From the NCBI RefSeq assembly GCF_000001735.4, contig NC_003071.7, forward strand, positions 1,685,001 through 1,749,000: a stretch of DNA of 64,000 bases, given 5' to 3'. The first letter of the stretch is position 1; every line of letters begins with the position of its first letter. This document shows, piece by piece, positions 35,220-45,882 of the stretch. The DNA comes from Arabidopsis thaliana (Eukaryota; Streptophyta; Magnoliopsida; Brassicales; Brassicaceae). The notes below the pieces were generated by a model. The model saw only the letters and a program-made list of their open reading frames with translations, was not told the DNA's origin and did not search any database. Made by a program: the position numbers and the translations under genes.

Positions 35220-35574
35220 GCATTCAGTGTTGTACCGAGTGGTAATTTATATGGCTGTTTTAACATAGATTAGTACAGGCGATATGGTTATAGACTGTAC
35301 AGTTGTTGTTCAGGCGGGACCAGATTTAGATTAGTGTTTAATGGAATAGTATGCTTTAATACCTTTATGTAACCACTTCCATTTGGTTCAAATAAGAGTT
35401 ACAGGAAGAGAAGGTAACACAACAAGAGCCCTTCTTTGTTGATGGAGCCTGTGTAATAGTTGTAGCATGGGGATGTATATGATTTGATTCAACCTTATTA
35501 ATGGTTATGAGACAAAACTATCTATTACTTCCAGTTCTGTCTTTTGCATTACATTCTTGGAGACGTTTATTCTT
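35220..35574. other. Convergent 3' regions of WRKY1 and SCL21
   Basis: WRKY1 3' untranslated region, then the 3' end of SCL21, with only 355 bases between the stop codons. The two transcripts may overlap. Confidence 0.5.
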
Positions 35575-36819
35575 TCACTTCCATGCACAAGATGAGACCA
35601 AGATTCGGTCCATCCAACCAAGGTACAGAGCACCATCTCTTTCTTCAATCGCATACCCGTTGCTGTAATCTCTCAAGAGGGCTCTAATGGTGGCTGAAAT
35701 GATTGAGCTCAAGGGGTATGGCTCAAAACCCGCCATGGAAAACCTTGACTTCCATTTCCCGAGAAGCTCGTGTCTTTCGATCCTCTCGGCTCCTTCACAA
35801 GCTATGATGTTGACGACATCCCTTGCCATGCAGTGCTGCTCGATATTGATCCTTTCCTTGTGATTTCTCGGAAGCATAACATCGATAGATTCGAACATTG
35901 CCGTGTAATAACTTAATGTCTCAAGGAACCTAGGAAGGAAAGGGGAAGTGTTCGTGTTGCATTCTTGTTCCACAAGAGTGACTACTTTAGGTGATAGACT
36001 CTTCACCATCCTCAGCAACCGGTCCCTGTGGTTTTCCATGCTTACACTCTCATCTGGCAAATGATGCAGCATGTAAGCAAAGTTCACTCCAAGGGCTTCG
36101 CCATCTCGGACATCAAGATTTTCCACTTCAACTTCACAACTTGGCCTTGAAACCGCATTGAACCTGAATGGAACATCAAACTTCTTTGCAAGTTTCTCTA
36201 GTCTCTTCTTGACTGTAACCAAGACAGATCCATCACCAACTCCGGTAATTCGAATATTTGGAGCCCCACCAGGCCTAGCTGCAAAAGCCTGGATAAGTGC
36301 TATCCACTGGCTCCCTTGTCCAATTTGGAAGTCAATAATGTGAATCCTCTCTTCATCCTTCATTGCTTCTGCAATCGCACCATTCGCTGACATGTATCCA
36401 AACTTGAAATATGGACAAACCTCATGCAGAACATACACATAAGATAAAAATTCATAACTCTCTGGTTCTCTGGACTGGAGAGACTTATATATCGAACTAC
36501 CAGAAGCAGCAAGCCTAGCAACAAGCCCTTCTAACATATAAGCTCCCAATCTCTGGATTGGCTCACCAGAAATCGAAACCATACCGCGCAACTCACCCAT
36601 ACACCATCGTGCCATTAGAAGATTATTCTCAGAAACAGCTTTTGCACAAGCAACAAGTACCAACTTCAAGTCTCCCCTTGATATTGCCTCCACTATCAAT
36701 AACAAATCTTTAGCATCATCAGGCCACATGGAGAGTTCATGGCAGATAGCATCATCGATACTCTCAGCTATCTCTGGCAGTGGCTGCAACATTATTGAAC
36801 CTCTTACATTGTCCATCAC
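35575..36819 (-). CDS. SCL21: GRAS family regulator, PAT1 branch (SCARECROW-like 21)
   Basis: Single coding exon, 414 residues. A full GRAS domain starts near residue 50. The order is leucine-rich region I (LVLVACAKAVSENNLLMARW), VHIID-type motif (IHIIDFQIGQGSQWIALIQA), leucine-rich region II, PFYRE-type block and a SAW block ending WKSRF... to LGWMDRILVSSCAWK. The short N-terminus and the VHIID variant fit the PAT1 subgroup, which acts in phytochrome A signalling together with PAT1. Upstream, a 5' untranslated intron probably ends near 36830 and starts near 37280 (AAACAAAC/CTTGTG in plus). GRAS proteins work as nuclear co-regulators. Confidence 0.94.
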   Translation of the reverse strand: MMDNVRGSIMLQPLPEIAESIDDAICHELSMWPDDAKDLLLIVEAISRGDLKLVLVACAKAVSENNLLMARWCMGELRGMVSISGEPIQRLGAYMLEGLVARLAASGSSIYKSLQSREPESYEFLSYVYVLHEVCPYFKFGYMSANGAIAEAMKDEERIHIIDFQIGQGSQWIALIQAFAARPGGAPNIRITGVGDGSVLVTVKKRLEKLAKKFDVPFRFNAVSRPSCEVEVENLDVRDGEALGVNFAYMLHHLPDESVSMENHRDRLLRMVKSLSPKVVTLVEQECNTNTSPFLPRFLETLSYYTAMFESIDVMLPRNHKERINIEQHCMARDVVNIIACEGAERIERHELLGKWKSRFSMAGFEPYPLSSIISATIRALLRDYSNGYAIEERDGALYLGWMDRILVSSCAWK

Positions 36820-37499
36820 AAATAAGCAAGTAAGAATCTTTGAACATCAACCATTATCCTCAAATGACCTTTTATTTATCTGATCTTCATAACAAACACC
36901 TGTAGAATTCATAGACAAAGTCATTAATCAGAGACTGAATTAGATATCAATATTGAACAATAATATCCATGGAGATCAAAACTCTAACAAGAACTCTAGT
37001 ATCATTGAAATCAACTCATGACTCTATGAATCTACGTCAGCCATGAACTACTTCATCAATAAACAAGGCATACAAGAGTTCCAATCCTAAACAAACTAAT
37101 TTGACAATTTCTCTTCACACTTTAGAGTAAAGCTTGCTAGAAAGAGCAATCATTTACAACAAACCAACATCAAACTTATCAAAGAAGAAATGTTTTCATG
37201 TTTTGTGGATAAGAAGAAGCAGAGCATCAAAATCATCAAGAAAAGAGAATAAAGGTTTGATTTTTATGAGAAAAACAAACCTTGTGTAGGTTAAGAAGTG
37301 ATCTTTCGGTGGAAGTCGATAAGGGATTTGGTTTTGCAAGTGAGAGATCCAACCAAAGCTCGCAGCTGAAGCAAAAGGAAGAATCTTTTTAGTTGCTGTA
37401 GTGAAGAAAATAACACATCACATACGACGTCGTTTTAGGCTTAAACCGAATAAGACCCGATCACCGACTTGACACATCTCGCTTAAAGTCTCTGGTCAA
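36820..37499. promoter_or_regulatory. Divergent promoter of SCL21 and the DUF423 gene
   Basis: About 680 bases separate the two start codons, and much of that is SCL21 5' untranslated exon and intron. ACGACGTCGT with a TTTT tail lies at 37424-37433 near the middle of the likely shared core promoter. Confidence 0.45.
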
Positions 37500-38606
37500 A
37501 TGGGAAATAGTGTAAGAAGCAATCTAAGAGACATCAGAGGACGACGATCGATGGATCCTCGGATGTGGCACAAAGTCGCCGCTATTTCCGGTGAGATTTA
37601 AGATAAAGTAATGATCTTTTGATTTTGATCTTGTGAGGAAAGGTACTGATTCGGATAGAATTGGTTTAGGTATGGCTGCTCTTGGTTTGGGAACTTATGG
37701 TGCTCATGTCTTTAAACCAGAGAACCCTTCTTACAAACAGGTTTAGATTCTTGAAAATTGTTGGAAAATTCGATACTTTGTTGGATTTCTGTGAGAAAGT
37801 TTAGGTTTTTTTGTTGTTGTTCAGGTGTGGCAAACGGCTTCACTTTACCATTTGGTTCACACTGCTGCTCTTGTTTCTGCTCCTAGCACCAAATATCCCA
37901 ACATTGTTAGCTTTCTCTTCTTGTACTCTGTTTCTCTAATCTTTGTCCTTTGAGAGTTGATGGAGCTGACATATCTTTTTCTTGCTTAGTTTGGTGGCTT
38001 GTTGACTGCTGGAATTGTAGCCTTTTCCGGCACGTAAGTTGTTATCTTTTTGTTTCTCAGATTCTTCAGTTTGAGATGTGTATGGTAGAGCTTTTGTGCT
38101 AGATGTTTGTTGGATGTCTTGTCATTGAGGTTATAGTAGTGCATTCATGGATATTTGAGCTATTTAGATATGATTTGGACTTTCTAGAATTCATATCTAA
38201 TCTCTAGCAGTAGCAATACTTGCCACAATTCTTCGTGGCTAGGGAGATTTTATCGATTTCGACATGTGTCCAACTCTGAAGCATTTGGAAACCATTGTAT
38301 CACTTATTTAATAGCATAGGTCTTTGTATTTGAGTTAATGAATGGTATTTGTCCCCTTTGTACTTCCTTTGATATGTGAAGGTATGCTCTTTGGAGAAGT
38401 AACTATATTTTAGATGCTTAGTAGATAACTTTAGTTTTGTGTTCAATAGTCTATTTCCGGGTATGAGTATGTGAGAAGTTTCATGTGTGTTGAAATGTTG
38501 TTGCAGGTGTTATATGGTAGCGCTGCGGGAGGACAGAAAGTTTTCGACATTGGCACCATTCGGAGGCTTTGCGTTCATTGCTGCATGGGCAACTTTACTT
38601 TTCTAA
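37500..38606 (+). CDS. DUF423 small membrane protein
   Basis: Five exons: 37500-37590, 37670-37740, 37825-37905, 37990-38033 and 38507-38606. They join in frame to 128 residues. Four hydrophobic segments are seen: AALGLGTYGAH, TASLYHLVHTAALV, FGGLLTAGIVAFSGT and FGGFAFIAAWATLLF. This is the DUF423/TMEM256 fold. The family's Gly-x-x-Gly-A-H...Y-x-x-H pattern is kept (GTYGAHVFKPE and LYHLVH). Function is not established; relatives occur in bacteria and mitochondria. The N-terminal 30 residues are basic. Probably AT2G04900. Confidence 0.85.
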
Positions 38607-38938
38607 ACAATCTCATAACCATCTATATTGTCAAGTTTGTGGTCAAGCTTATCCTACATATGAACTCACTGTTTTTTTTTGTTTACCTAAGAGATTGCTT
38701 AATAACAATTCTGTGTCGACAACCATTAAGCATCTTCCTTTACTTGTTCAGTTTGTTGCTAAAGGGATTATGTAAATGACGACCATATTAATGTAATCTT
38801 ATTACCATACAATTTATCAAAATTCTACATTACAAGAACTTCCAAGTTCCAACAAAGATTTGTTTATATTGTTCACCGGTAGTATAATTCATCATCTTTC
38901 ATTTCATCTTGGTCTTTCCTTTGAATCATTGGACATAC

Positions 38939-39462
38939 TCAAAATGGCACATACTCAAAATGGCACGAATCGTGACCTATCAAATCATGAGATAATCAGA
39001 AACAGATGGTTCAAGATTTTGATTGATCAAAGAGCTTAAATAACTGTAACAAAAAGGGTTTAGATAAAGTTGCTTACTAGGGTCGGTTTGTGTGATAAAT
39101 GCAGTGCTGTTGAAGTTACAGGAACCGCCGTTGCGCTTATAACGCTGGTAATAGTTATTGAAGACAACAGAGGCATGGTCCTTGACAGTGTTGGGCAAGA
39201 AGCAAGGCTGGTTAGGCTGAATCGTACTGCAGTCTGCTCCACCTGTTTGACAAGCCCAGTCTACGGCTGCTTGTATCACATTATCTGGTATCTGTCCATC
39301 GGCTACACACCATTGTCCGAACTCCGCTTTCGCTACAAAAATAAGATACCCCATGTTATAGAGATCTTTGAGATTATGTGTATGTTACAATAATATTGTA
39401 CCTGAAAACGTTACTGTTATGAAAAGTAGAGCAATTGCTATCCCTAAACAAAAAGTTTTCAT
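38939..39462 (-). CDS. X8 domain (CBM43) secreted protein
   Basis: Three exons: 39462-39402, 39332-39078 and 38976-38939. They join in frame to 117 residues. Exon 1 is a signal peptide (MKTFCLGIAIALLFITVTFS). The X8 domain follows with FGQWCVADGQIP, ACQTGGADCSTI and PCFLPNTVKDHASVVFNNYY. The six cysteines of the family are present if the last exon (SHDSCHFEYVPF) is used. X8 domains bind beta-1,3-glucan; stand-alone members associate with plasmodesmal callose. No GPI signal is seen. A decayed tandem copy lies at 39985-40540. Probably AT2G04910. Confidence 0.85.
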
Positions 39463-39984
39463 CTTTTACAAGAGGCAAGTTGAACTGTTTGAGAGCTTAA
39501 AGATGGTTATAACTCGAGTATTTTATAGTGTTAGTATTCTGTGTTTAGAATGGATTATACTCTGACCAACAAAATAAAGAATGAATTATGTAAGATCTTA
39601 TATTTAGGTGTAAGTCATATCAACTGCCAAATTTTGTTGACTATGAATTTGATTCAAATATATATGAGTTATGTTATATGGAATGTGGTCAAGCTTATCA
39701 TATATAGCTTATTTTGTTTCAGAATGGATAATGTCAATTACCAAATTGATGTAATTTTAATACCATATATCTTATTGAAGTTCTACATTTGAATATAATA
39801 TCTGTTTCATTAGCTGGAGAAGAAGAGAAAAGTGAAACATCTAATCTTTATTGCATGTGCACCAAAAATAACAAATGAGTAAAACAAGATATGTAGGTGA
39901 AATTTATTGCACCACCAACTTTGAAACACAACAATATTGGAAGCAGAACTTTAAGCCTCCTAAAACCAAAGGATTTAGCCAGAA
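39463..39984. other. Spacer containing a duplicated flank of the X8/DUF423 region
   Basis: The sequence near 39685-39790 (GTGGTCAAGCTTATC, GATGTAATTTTAATACCATA, TTGAAGTTCTACATT) matches the DUF423 3' flank near 38638-38835. So the tandem duplication that made the X8 pseudogene copied this flank too. Confidence 0.5.
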
Positions 39985-40540
39985 TTGCATACTAGGGTCG
40001 CAATCCATGATCATTTTTGAGTGGCACTCGGGAGAGAACCATATAAATTAAAATGGTTTGGTTCCCGCCTAAGAGGATGAATGTGCAGACCAAATAAAAT
40101 GTTTTGGTTCCCAGCTTGTGAGAATGTATGTGCTTAGCTCGGAACCTCTTAGTCATAAATAGATAAATGTTTTTAAAAAATCGGTGATGCGCCATTAAAG
40201 TAACTAGAACCTCCATTGTGCTTATAACGCTGGTAATAATTATTGAAGACAACGAAGGCATGGTCCTTGATAGTGTTGGCCTGCTGGCCTTGAAACAAGC
40301 TAAGGTTGGTTAGGCTTTAATCTTATTGCAGTCTGCTCCACTGGCTTGACAAGCCTAGTATATGGTTGTTTGTAACACATCACCAGGTGCCTTTTTATAG
40401 GCTATCACCATTGTTGGTTCTCCACTTCTATTATGAAAAGAAGATTCATAGACATTTGTGAAACTGCGTCTATGCAATAATACTTTTATCTGCGTATCCT
40501 TGTCAAGAAAATTTTCATCTTCTCAACAATGATGCGAAGT
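39985..40540 (-). pseudogene. Decayed tandem copy of the X8 gene
   Basis: The region around 40180-40370 matches the X8 exon closely (TTGTGCTTATAACGCTGGTA and the segment GTCTGCTCCACTGGCTTGAC). It has an extra CTGCTGGCC insertion, a stop and a frameshift. An insertion of about 150 bases (40020-40175) with its own 40-base direct repeat (TTTGGTTCCC twice) replaces the exon end. A remnant of the first exon may persist near 40500-40530. Not translatable. Confidence 0.7.
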
Positions 40541-41137
40541 TGAGTATTTTATAGTTCTCGAAATTCTTTAAAATTTTAGCTTCAAAGTTAATCAAACATT
40601 TGATGCACTACTAGTTGTAAAAATGTTAGTTTTTCTTTAAATATAATTTAATATTAAATTAAAAAAAAAACGAATTAATACACAATTTTGTAATTGATGT
40701 ACATTTATTATTTAATGCAACAATTTTTATGTGAATATGTTAAAAACTAATTATTAAATTTGCCTCATTTAATTTGGGATGTAAAAATCCTATGGGATCA
40801 TTAAATACCGTAAATTTAAGTCATTATATAGTACATTTACATCTGTCATCTTTGATATAAAACTTATGCAATAAATTTTTAAGATTTCTTTTAATTTTGT
40901 TTCTTAAAAGAAAAATAATATGTTATCTATCTAACAAGTTTAGAATATTTATGGTGATGAAAATAATTTATGGTAACATTTATAATTTTATATACAAGTC
41001 TATTTAATATTAATTAATCAACACCCTAATTTTTTGTTTGTATAAAAGACAAAGATTGGTTGAAGGGTGAAAAACTCAAAACCCCAATATCTATACTACA
41101 AGCCTCCGAGTCGCTTTCTTCTTTCACAAGAGAAACA
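40541..41137. other. Promoter and spacer of the FBA-type F-box gene
   Basis: AT-rich sequence with a TATAAAAG box at about 41041-41048, about 90 bases before the F-box gene ATG. Nothing else recognised. Confidence 0.4.
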
Positions 41138-42268
41138 ATGTCTGATCTTCCACCGGATTTGGTGGAAGACATACTCTCTAGGGTCCCAGCCACATCTCTG
41201 AAACGATTACGGTTTACTTGCAAACAATGGAACTCTTTATTCAAAAACCGAAGATTCACAGAGAAGCACTTTTGTAAAGCTCCAAAGCAGTCTCATGTTC
41301 TCTTATGGAAGGATTATACGGTTTGTCCAATGAGCATCAATCTCAACTTTTCTGGTTCGTCTATAGAGTTTAAGAGTGTACTTAGCCTAAAGGATTCACA
41401 TTATAATTCAGAACAAGTCTATATAGCCAAAGTTTTTCACTGCGATGGTTTGTTGTTATGCACCACCAAGGATCATAGACTCTTAGTTTGGAATCCGTGT
41501 TTGGGGGAAACCAGGTGGATCAACTTTGAAAATGATTACAAGCCATATTCTAGGTTTTCTCTAGGATACAAAAATAACAAATCATGCCGTAGCTACAAAA
41601 TCTTGAGGTTTTGGACATCTTATTTGACACCAAACCATATTGGCCTAAGGTATAATATCTATGAGTTTACCACTGATTCATGGAGGGTTCTTATTGATAA
41701 AGTCTCTCTCAACTACTTTCTCATAGAATCAGAGAATGGTGTGTCTTTCAAAGGAAATACTTATTGGCTTGCTTTAGATGAAGAAACAAATTTCTTACTC
41801 GGTTTTGATTTTACAATGGAGAGATTTAAACGTTTGTGTCTTCCCTCAAATAAGAATTGTGATACGATGGTTCTATCGGTTGTTAGAGAAGAAAAACTCT
41901 CAGTATCACATCAGAACTTTTGTTCATCAAAGATGGATATTTGGATGACCAATAGAATTGATAGTGAAACCGCCATGTCCTGGAAGAGGTACTTTTCTGT
42001 GGAGTTTAAAATCCTTAGTATGTGTCATTCTTTACCGTTTTGCAATAGTTTTCTGATCGATGAGGAAAAGAAAATTGTCATATCGACTGTAAGGGGTAAT
42101 GAGAACATGGTAAACATTATTGGAGCGTACAATGCGTATTATGCAGAAGTCCCTGTGGAATCTACAAATTGGCCATGTAGTCCATATTTTGTCAGTTATG
42201 TTCCAAGTTTGGTTCAAATCCAGCAATGTAAAAGCAAAGAAAATAATAAAACTAGTCTTGAAATGTAA
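41138..42268 (+). CDS. F-box protein, FBA_1 (F-box associated) type
   Basis: Single exon, 376 residues from the ATG at 41138. An upstream in-frame ATG at 41060 is less likely because the family starts at MSDLPPDLVEDILSRVP. The F-box is at residues 1-45 (LPPDLVEDILSRVPATSLKR, then RFTCKQWNSLF). The F-box-associated domain 1 begins near residue 90 (CDGLLLC, VWNPCLGETRWI) and includes the FLLGFDFTMERFKRLCLP block. These are SCF substrate receptors in a very large Brassicaceae family; the target is not predictable. Unrelated to the DUF295 F-box array in this window. Probably AT2G04920. Confidence 0.9.
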   Translation: MSDLPPDLVEDILSRVPATSLKRLRFTCKQWNSLFKNRRFTEKHFCKAPKQSHVLLWKDYTVCPMSINLNFSGSSIEFKSVLSLKDSHYNSEQVYIAKVFHCDGLLLCTTKDHRLLVWNPCLGETRWINFENDYKPYSRFSLGYKNNKSCRSYKILRFWTSYLTPNHIGLRYNIYEFTTDSWRVLIDKVSLNYFLIESENGVSFKGNTYWLALDEETNFLLGFDFTMERFKRLCLPSNKNCDTMVLSVVREEKLSVSHQNFCSSKMDIWMTNRIDSETAMSWKRYFSVEFKILSMCHSLPFCNSFLIDEEKKIVISTVRGNENMVNIIGAYNAYYAEVPVESTNWPCSPYFVSYVPSLVQIQQCKSKENNKTSLEM

Positions 42269-42870
42269 GGAAATGTTATCTTGGTGCTTCGTTCTTCGGT
42301 TTTGTTTTTCTAAACAAATGTAACTTTTTTTTTTGTTGAAAATAATATTAAATTATATTCAAAAAGTAAATAACGTTGTTACAACTAGTGCATCATGTGT
42401 TATATAGGAGATAGATTAACAGCAGAGATTATGAGAAAACAAAAATTTAAATCTGACTTTGGAGTCAGCTTTGGAAGCTAGCATCTTATCGACGGTCTTT
42501 CTGTCTTTGAATGCTGATGATTCTGTTACGTATTTGCTTATCTATCCATTGTGTTACGCATTTTTCTTTTTGTAAATCACTTGTTAATTACTTTGTGATT
42601 CCTTTTCAAACGGTTTTGATATACATAACCATCCATTCCACACATGATGCAATTTTCGTTTGTAGCTTAAATCACATCAGCTGTTATAGGCTACATATAT
42701 CAAGAAAAGAAGCTTCGCCGGACTCGGTTTTTGTTTTTTATCTCTTTTTCTAGATCAGAGGCTCTCCTTGTTGCTTTAAATCTGGTCATGTAATAATAAT
42801 AAAAAACAATGATCAGATATTAGCATGAGTCACATTCATGAAAACCAAAACCAAGTATCTAAAAGGTATA
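42269..42870. other. 3' flank and possible internal remnant of a Copia element
   Basis: First 100 bases are the F-box gene 3' flank. The rest is AT-rich and follows the LTR-like segment on its interior side, but no gag or pol coding sequence is recognisable. Confidence 0.3.
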
Positions 42871-43313
42871 GATACCACACAACACAGAGAACTGCTTAAA
42901 AAACTTATTCTTATTGATAATAAACTTCTGTTACAAGTATTATCTCGGTCTTTACTTGATCTATTCTACCCAAAAGATCAACCCCGACTAAGAATAACTA
43001 AGCTCTAATTCTCTTCTCTGTTTATTATCACTAACCCGTGAAGACAAAGAGAACTACACACTCACCTTCAAGCTTTTGCACGGCTTTGAAGTTTTTACTA
43101 AGTATCGAAAAATATCCCAGAGTGCTCAAAGCGGCTCACCCTCTGCTCTAGAATATTTATACCAATTCTCCAGAACCCTAACCTTAGGATCTCCAAGAAT
43201 CTCTCGATATGGAATCTTCCTTGTTTCCAAGCCTATTCCTTTCCTTATTCTTCGATATAATATCTCCTATATTCTTCGATATAATATCCCAGAAAATCCA
43301 GCAGGGAAAGACA
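42871..43313 (-). mobile_element. Copia-type LTR (solo or truncated element)
   Basis: Read on the minus strand it starts TGTCTTTCC at 43313 and contains a TATAAATATTC TATA box (43151-43161) and an AATAAGAATAAG polyadenylation-like region. It is followed by TGGTATC (42871-42877), which matches the initiator-tRNA primer-binding site of Copia elements. A 19-base direct repeat (TATTCTTCGATATAATATC) lies near 43249 and 43272. The terminal CA is not preserved, and no second LTR is seen in the window. Confidence 0.45.
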
Positions 43314-43340
43314 GAAAGTGAGAGAGTGGAAGTACACACT

Positions 43341-43668
43341 TACCTGCATCCAATGCAGCCTGCAGAATACTGACGCCAGTTGGACAGCTGCTCGAAGACC
43401 CAAAGAATTGACTGGTTCTGTTGCGGTTGTACCCCTCCTGCTTGTTGCCTGACTCTGGGAGGCACTAATGGAAGAGCGTTTGAGCATTGAAATGTTCCAC
43501 CATCTTTTCTTTGTCAAGTTTTGCAGGATGAGTTGATGAACTGATACAATGGCATTTTTTTCCCTTAGAGCTTTCCTGCTTGCACAATTGGCGGCATATC
43601 ATTGCATTCTTCTCTGAGCTATTGCGGTTGGTGTACCTAACATCCATACATTTAATGAAACATATCAA
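43341..43668 (-). other. Unidentified exon-like fragment
   Basis: Two overlapping minus-strand ORFs end at a good splice donor (GGATGCAG/GTAAGTGTG at about 43344). One frame reads ...VNSLGLRAAVQLASVFCRLHWMQ, another reads VPPRVRQQAGGVQPQQNQSI. I do not recognise the protein. It adjoins the Copia-type LTR and may be a decayed host gene or captured fragment. Confidence 0.25.
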
Positions 43669-44764
43669 TCCTTACTAAGATATATGCTATGTAGAAATCC
43701 AACAAATGTTTACTTAAACCTTAAGAGACTAGTGAGAGATTATGAAGAGAGAAAGGAGGAAGAGAGATTATTGGTTGTGGTATCATTTTTTATGACTTGA
43801 GTATAAATAATATCAAAGATAAGTCTCCATAACCTTTGCAATATATAGTGTTTATTTGAAATTTTTGAATTTGTTTTTAACATTACTTTGAAGTTAATCG
43901 CTTGTAATTTTTAGATTATTATATTAAAAAGAAATATATCTCATATCAAGTACTATACGTGACATAACAAATTTTCCAAAGACAAATTTTCCAAAGCATT
44001 TTCAAATAAAATATCCACACTTTATTGCATTTCTTCGTTTTAAAGTTTTGTATTTTCATTAATTTATCTATTTCAAAATTATTTAAAAACTAAAATAAAA
44101 GAAAAAATCTTAATCATATTTTCATACAAGAAAAGACAATGAATTTAATGATAAATTACTCAACTAAATATGTGTTATAAAAAGGTAATTAATACCAAAA
44201 AATCTTTAGCAAGAATTCATGAATTAGTTTTTTTTTTTAATTAATATTTTAGAAAAAATTGATTAATTATTTCTCTTTTTTGGTAGATTTTAGTACCATA
44301 CATGTTACACATTCACATATTTTGAGGTTTATTTTTTTCTCCTTCTATATTTTGAAAATACAAAAATTGATTTGGCATTATATTTAACTGGTTATCCTAA
44401 CATTTTGATGTTTTTATAAATATCTGGCTTAGCCCTTGCATTAGAACACATGAACAAACACACTATACTAACCGTATTAATAAAAGGTGAATGCATGATA
44501 TCATAAGACTTGGTTATCAAAAATAGATTACCTTTATAAGCCAAATGTTTTCATACATATCTAAACCTTTATAAAACTTCTCTAAATTCATATCTTTCAC
44601 TTTAAGGTATATCTGCTAACATAGTAGTCAACATGGTTTCAGTCTAAATAGTGCTTATTATTGCGATTATATTCATATCTCGACTATAAGGCTTGGGAAA
44701 TGGATTACCCAATAAAATATTCTATTTCATTAATTAATGCACTATAAGAAAACAAAGCACTTTT
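43669..44764. other. AT-rich spacer, nothing recognised
   Basis: No ORF of note on either strand and no terminal repeats seen. Confidence 0.4.
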
Positions 44765-45141
44765 TTAACAAGTGCAAAATCCTTCCATACAATAAGGACC
44801 TGGAGAGTTTTTGCAACGAACAAGTTTTGGACAATCTTCCTGAATGTCACAACTCATACTGATACATGAATACTTTCCTCCTTTTTTAGGACACCATAGG
44901 CCACCACAATAAGTGTTCGATCCGCACAACGGAATATAGCTACTAAGCTTATTTCTTGATGCATCGGTCTCGAGCAACATGAAAGTACCTACATGATGTA
45001 CAAATAAATTATTTAACAATCACATTTAAACATGTTTCAGAATTAGTGTTGTTTTAGATGCGTATAATAGAGATATAAAGATAAAAACTTACAAGAAATG
45101 AGAAAGAAGAAAATGAAAAGTGATTTTGCTCTTGACGTCAT
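44765..45141 (-). CDS. Defensin-like (DEFL) secreted cysteine-rich peptide
   Basis: Two exons: 45141-45093 and 44988-44765. They join in frame to 90 residues. Exon 1 encodes the signal peptide (MTSRAKSLFIFFFLIS), with the intron in the usual DEFL position just before the mature part. The mature peptide has ten cysteines, ending CKNSPGPYCMEGFCTC with a C-x-C end. DEFL peptides act in antimicrobial defence or in cell-to-cell signalling such as pollen-pistil contact; which applies here cannot be told. Probably AT2G04925. An orphan exon 1 of a second DEFL lies upstream at 45834-45882. Confidence 0.85.
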
Positions 45142-45833
45142 TGATAGATTAGAAGATTAAAAGGTAAATAAGTTTTCTCAAATTTCGTGTGTTTGAGCAA
45201 AGATTTCAGTGACTATATAGCTGTTTGATTGTTCAAATTCTTTTTGTGGTCTTTGTATTATTTCCATTTTTAATTTGGTTGTTCAAAGGTAACCATTTAA
45301 TATTAGATTTTTTTGGTCAACACTACCTTCTAAATACTTTGTAGAAAAATAGAAATAATCATGCAAAGTTGGCACCGGCAATTTCTTTAGCGGATCTGAA
45401 ATATTGATCTAAGATTTTTTTTTTCCTGTTTTCAGTTCAAATTTAAATTGAAAACTTATGAAGCATATAGATATACATAGATGTACATATATATTAGATG
45501 GTAGATATTTATTTTTTCCATTAAAATATAGATCGATATATTTTTAATGTCTTCTGACTTTTTTAATGAAATAATCTGAATATGTTGACTATTAATTTTT
45601 CTTTTTTTTTAATATGGTGACGATCATTGAGTTTGTTTTAAAAGAATATATGTTGATGGTGAAAAACTAAAATTATAGTAATCCATCAATTTCATAGTAT
45701 TCGTTTTTTAATTACCACTACTATTTAAAAAAGATTCAATGTTATAATCTTAAGTTCATATTTTTTTAGATAGAAAATAACAAATCGAAATTTCATATAC
45801 ATAAATTTAAAAGAAAAAAAGGAATAGACTTAC
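45142..45833. other. Spacer between DEFL gene and orphan DEFL exon
   Basis: AT-rich. I searched it for the cysteine-rich second exon that the upstream orphan exon would need and found none. Confidence 0.45.
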
Positions 45834-45882
45834 ATGTAAGAAATAGTAAGATGAACAACAGAAAAAACGCTTTAGATGCCAT
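45834..45882 (-). pseudogene. Orphan signal-peptide exon of a DEFL gene
   Basis: 49 bases, the same length as exon 1 of the neighbouring DEFL gene. It encodes MASKAFFLLFILLFLT and ends at an intact donor (ACAT/GTAAGT) with the same splice phase. No matching second exon follows within 700 bases, so it is the surviving half of a duplicated DEFL gene, or a gene whose second exon I cannot see. Confidence 0.6.
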
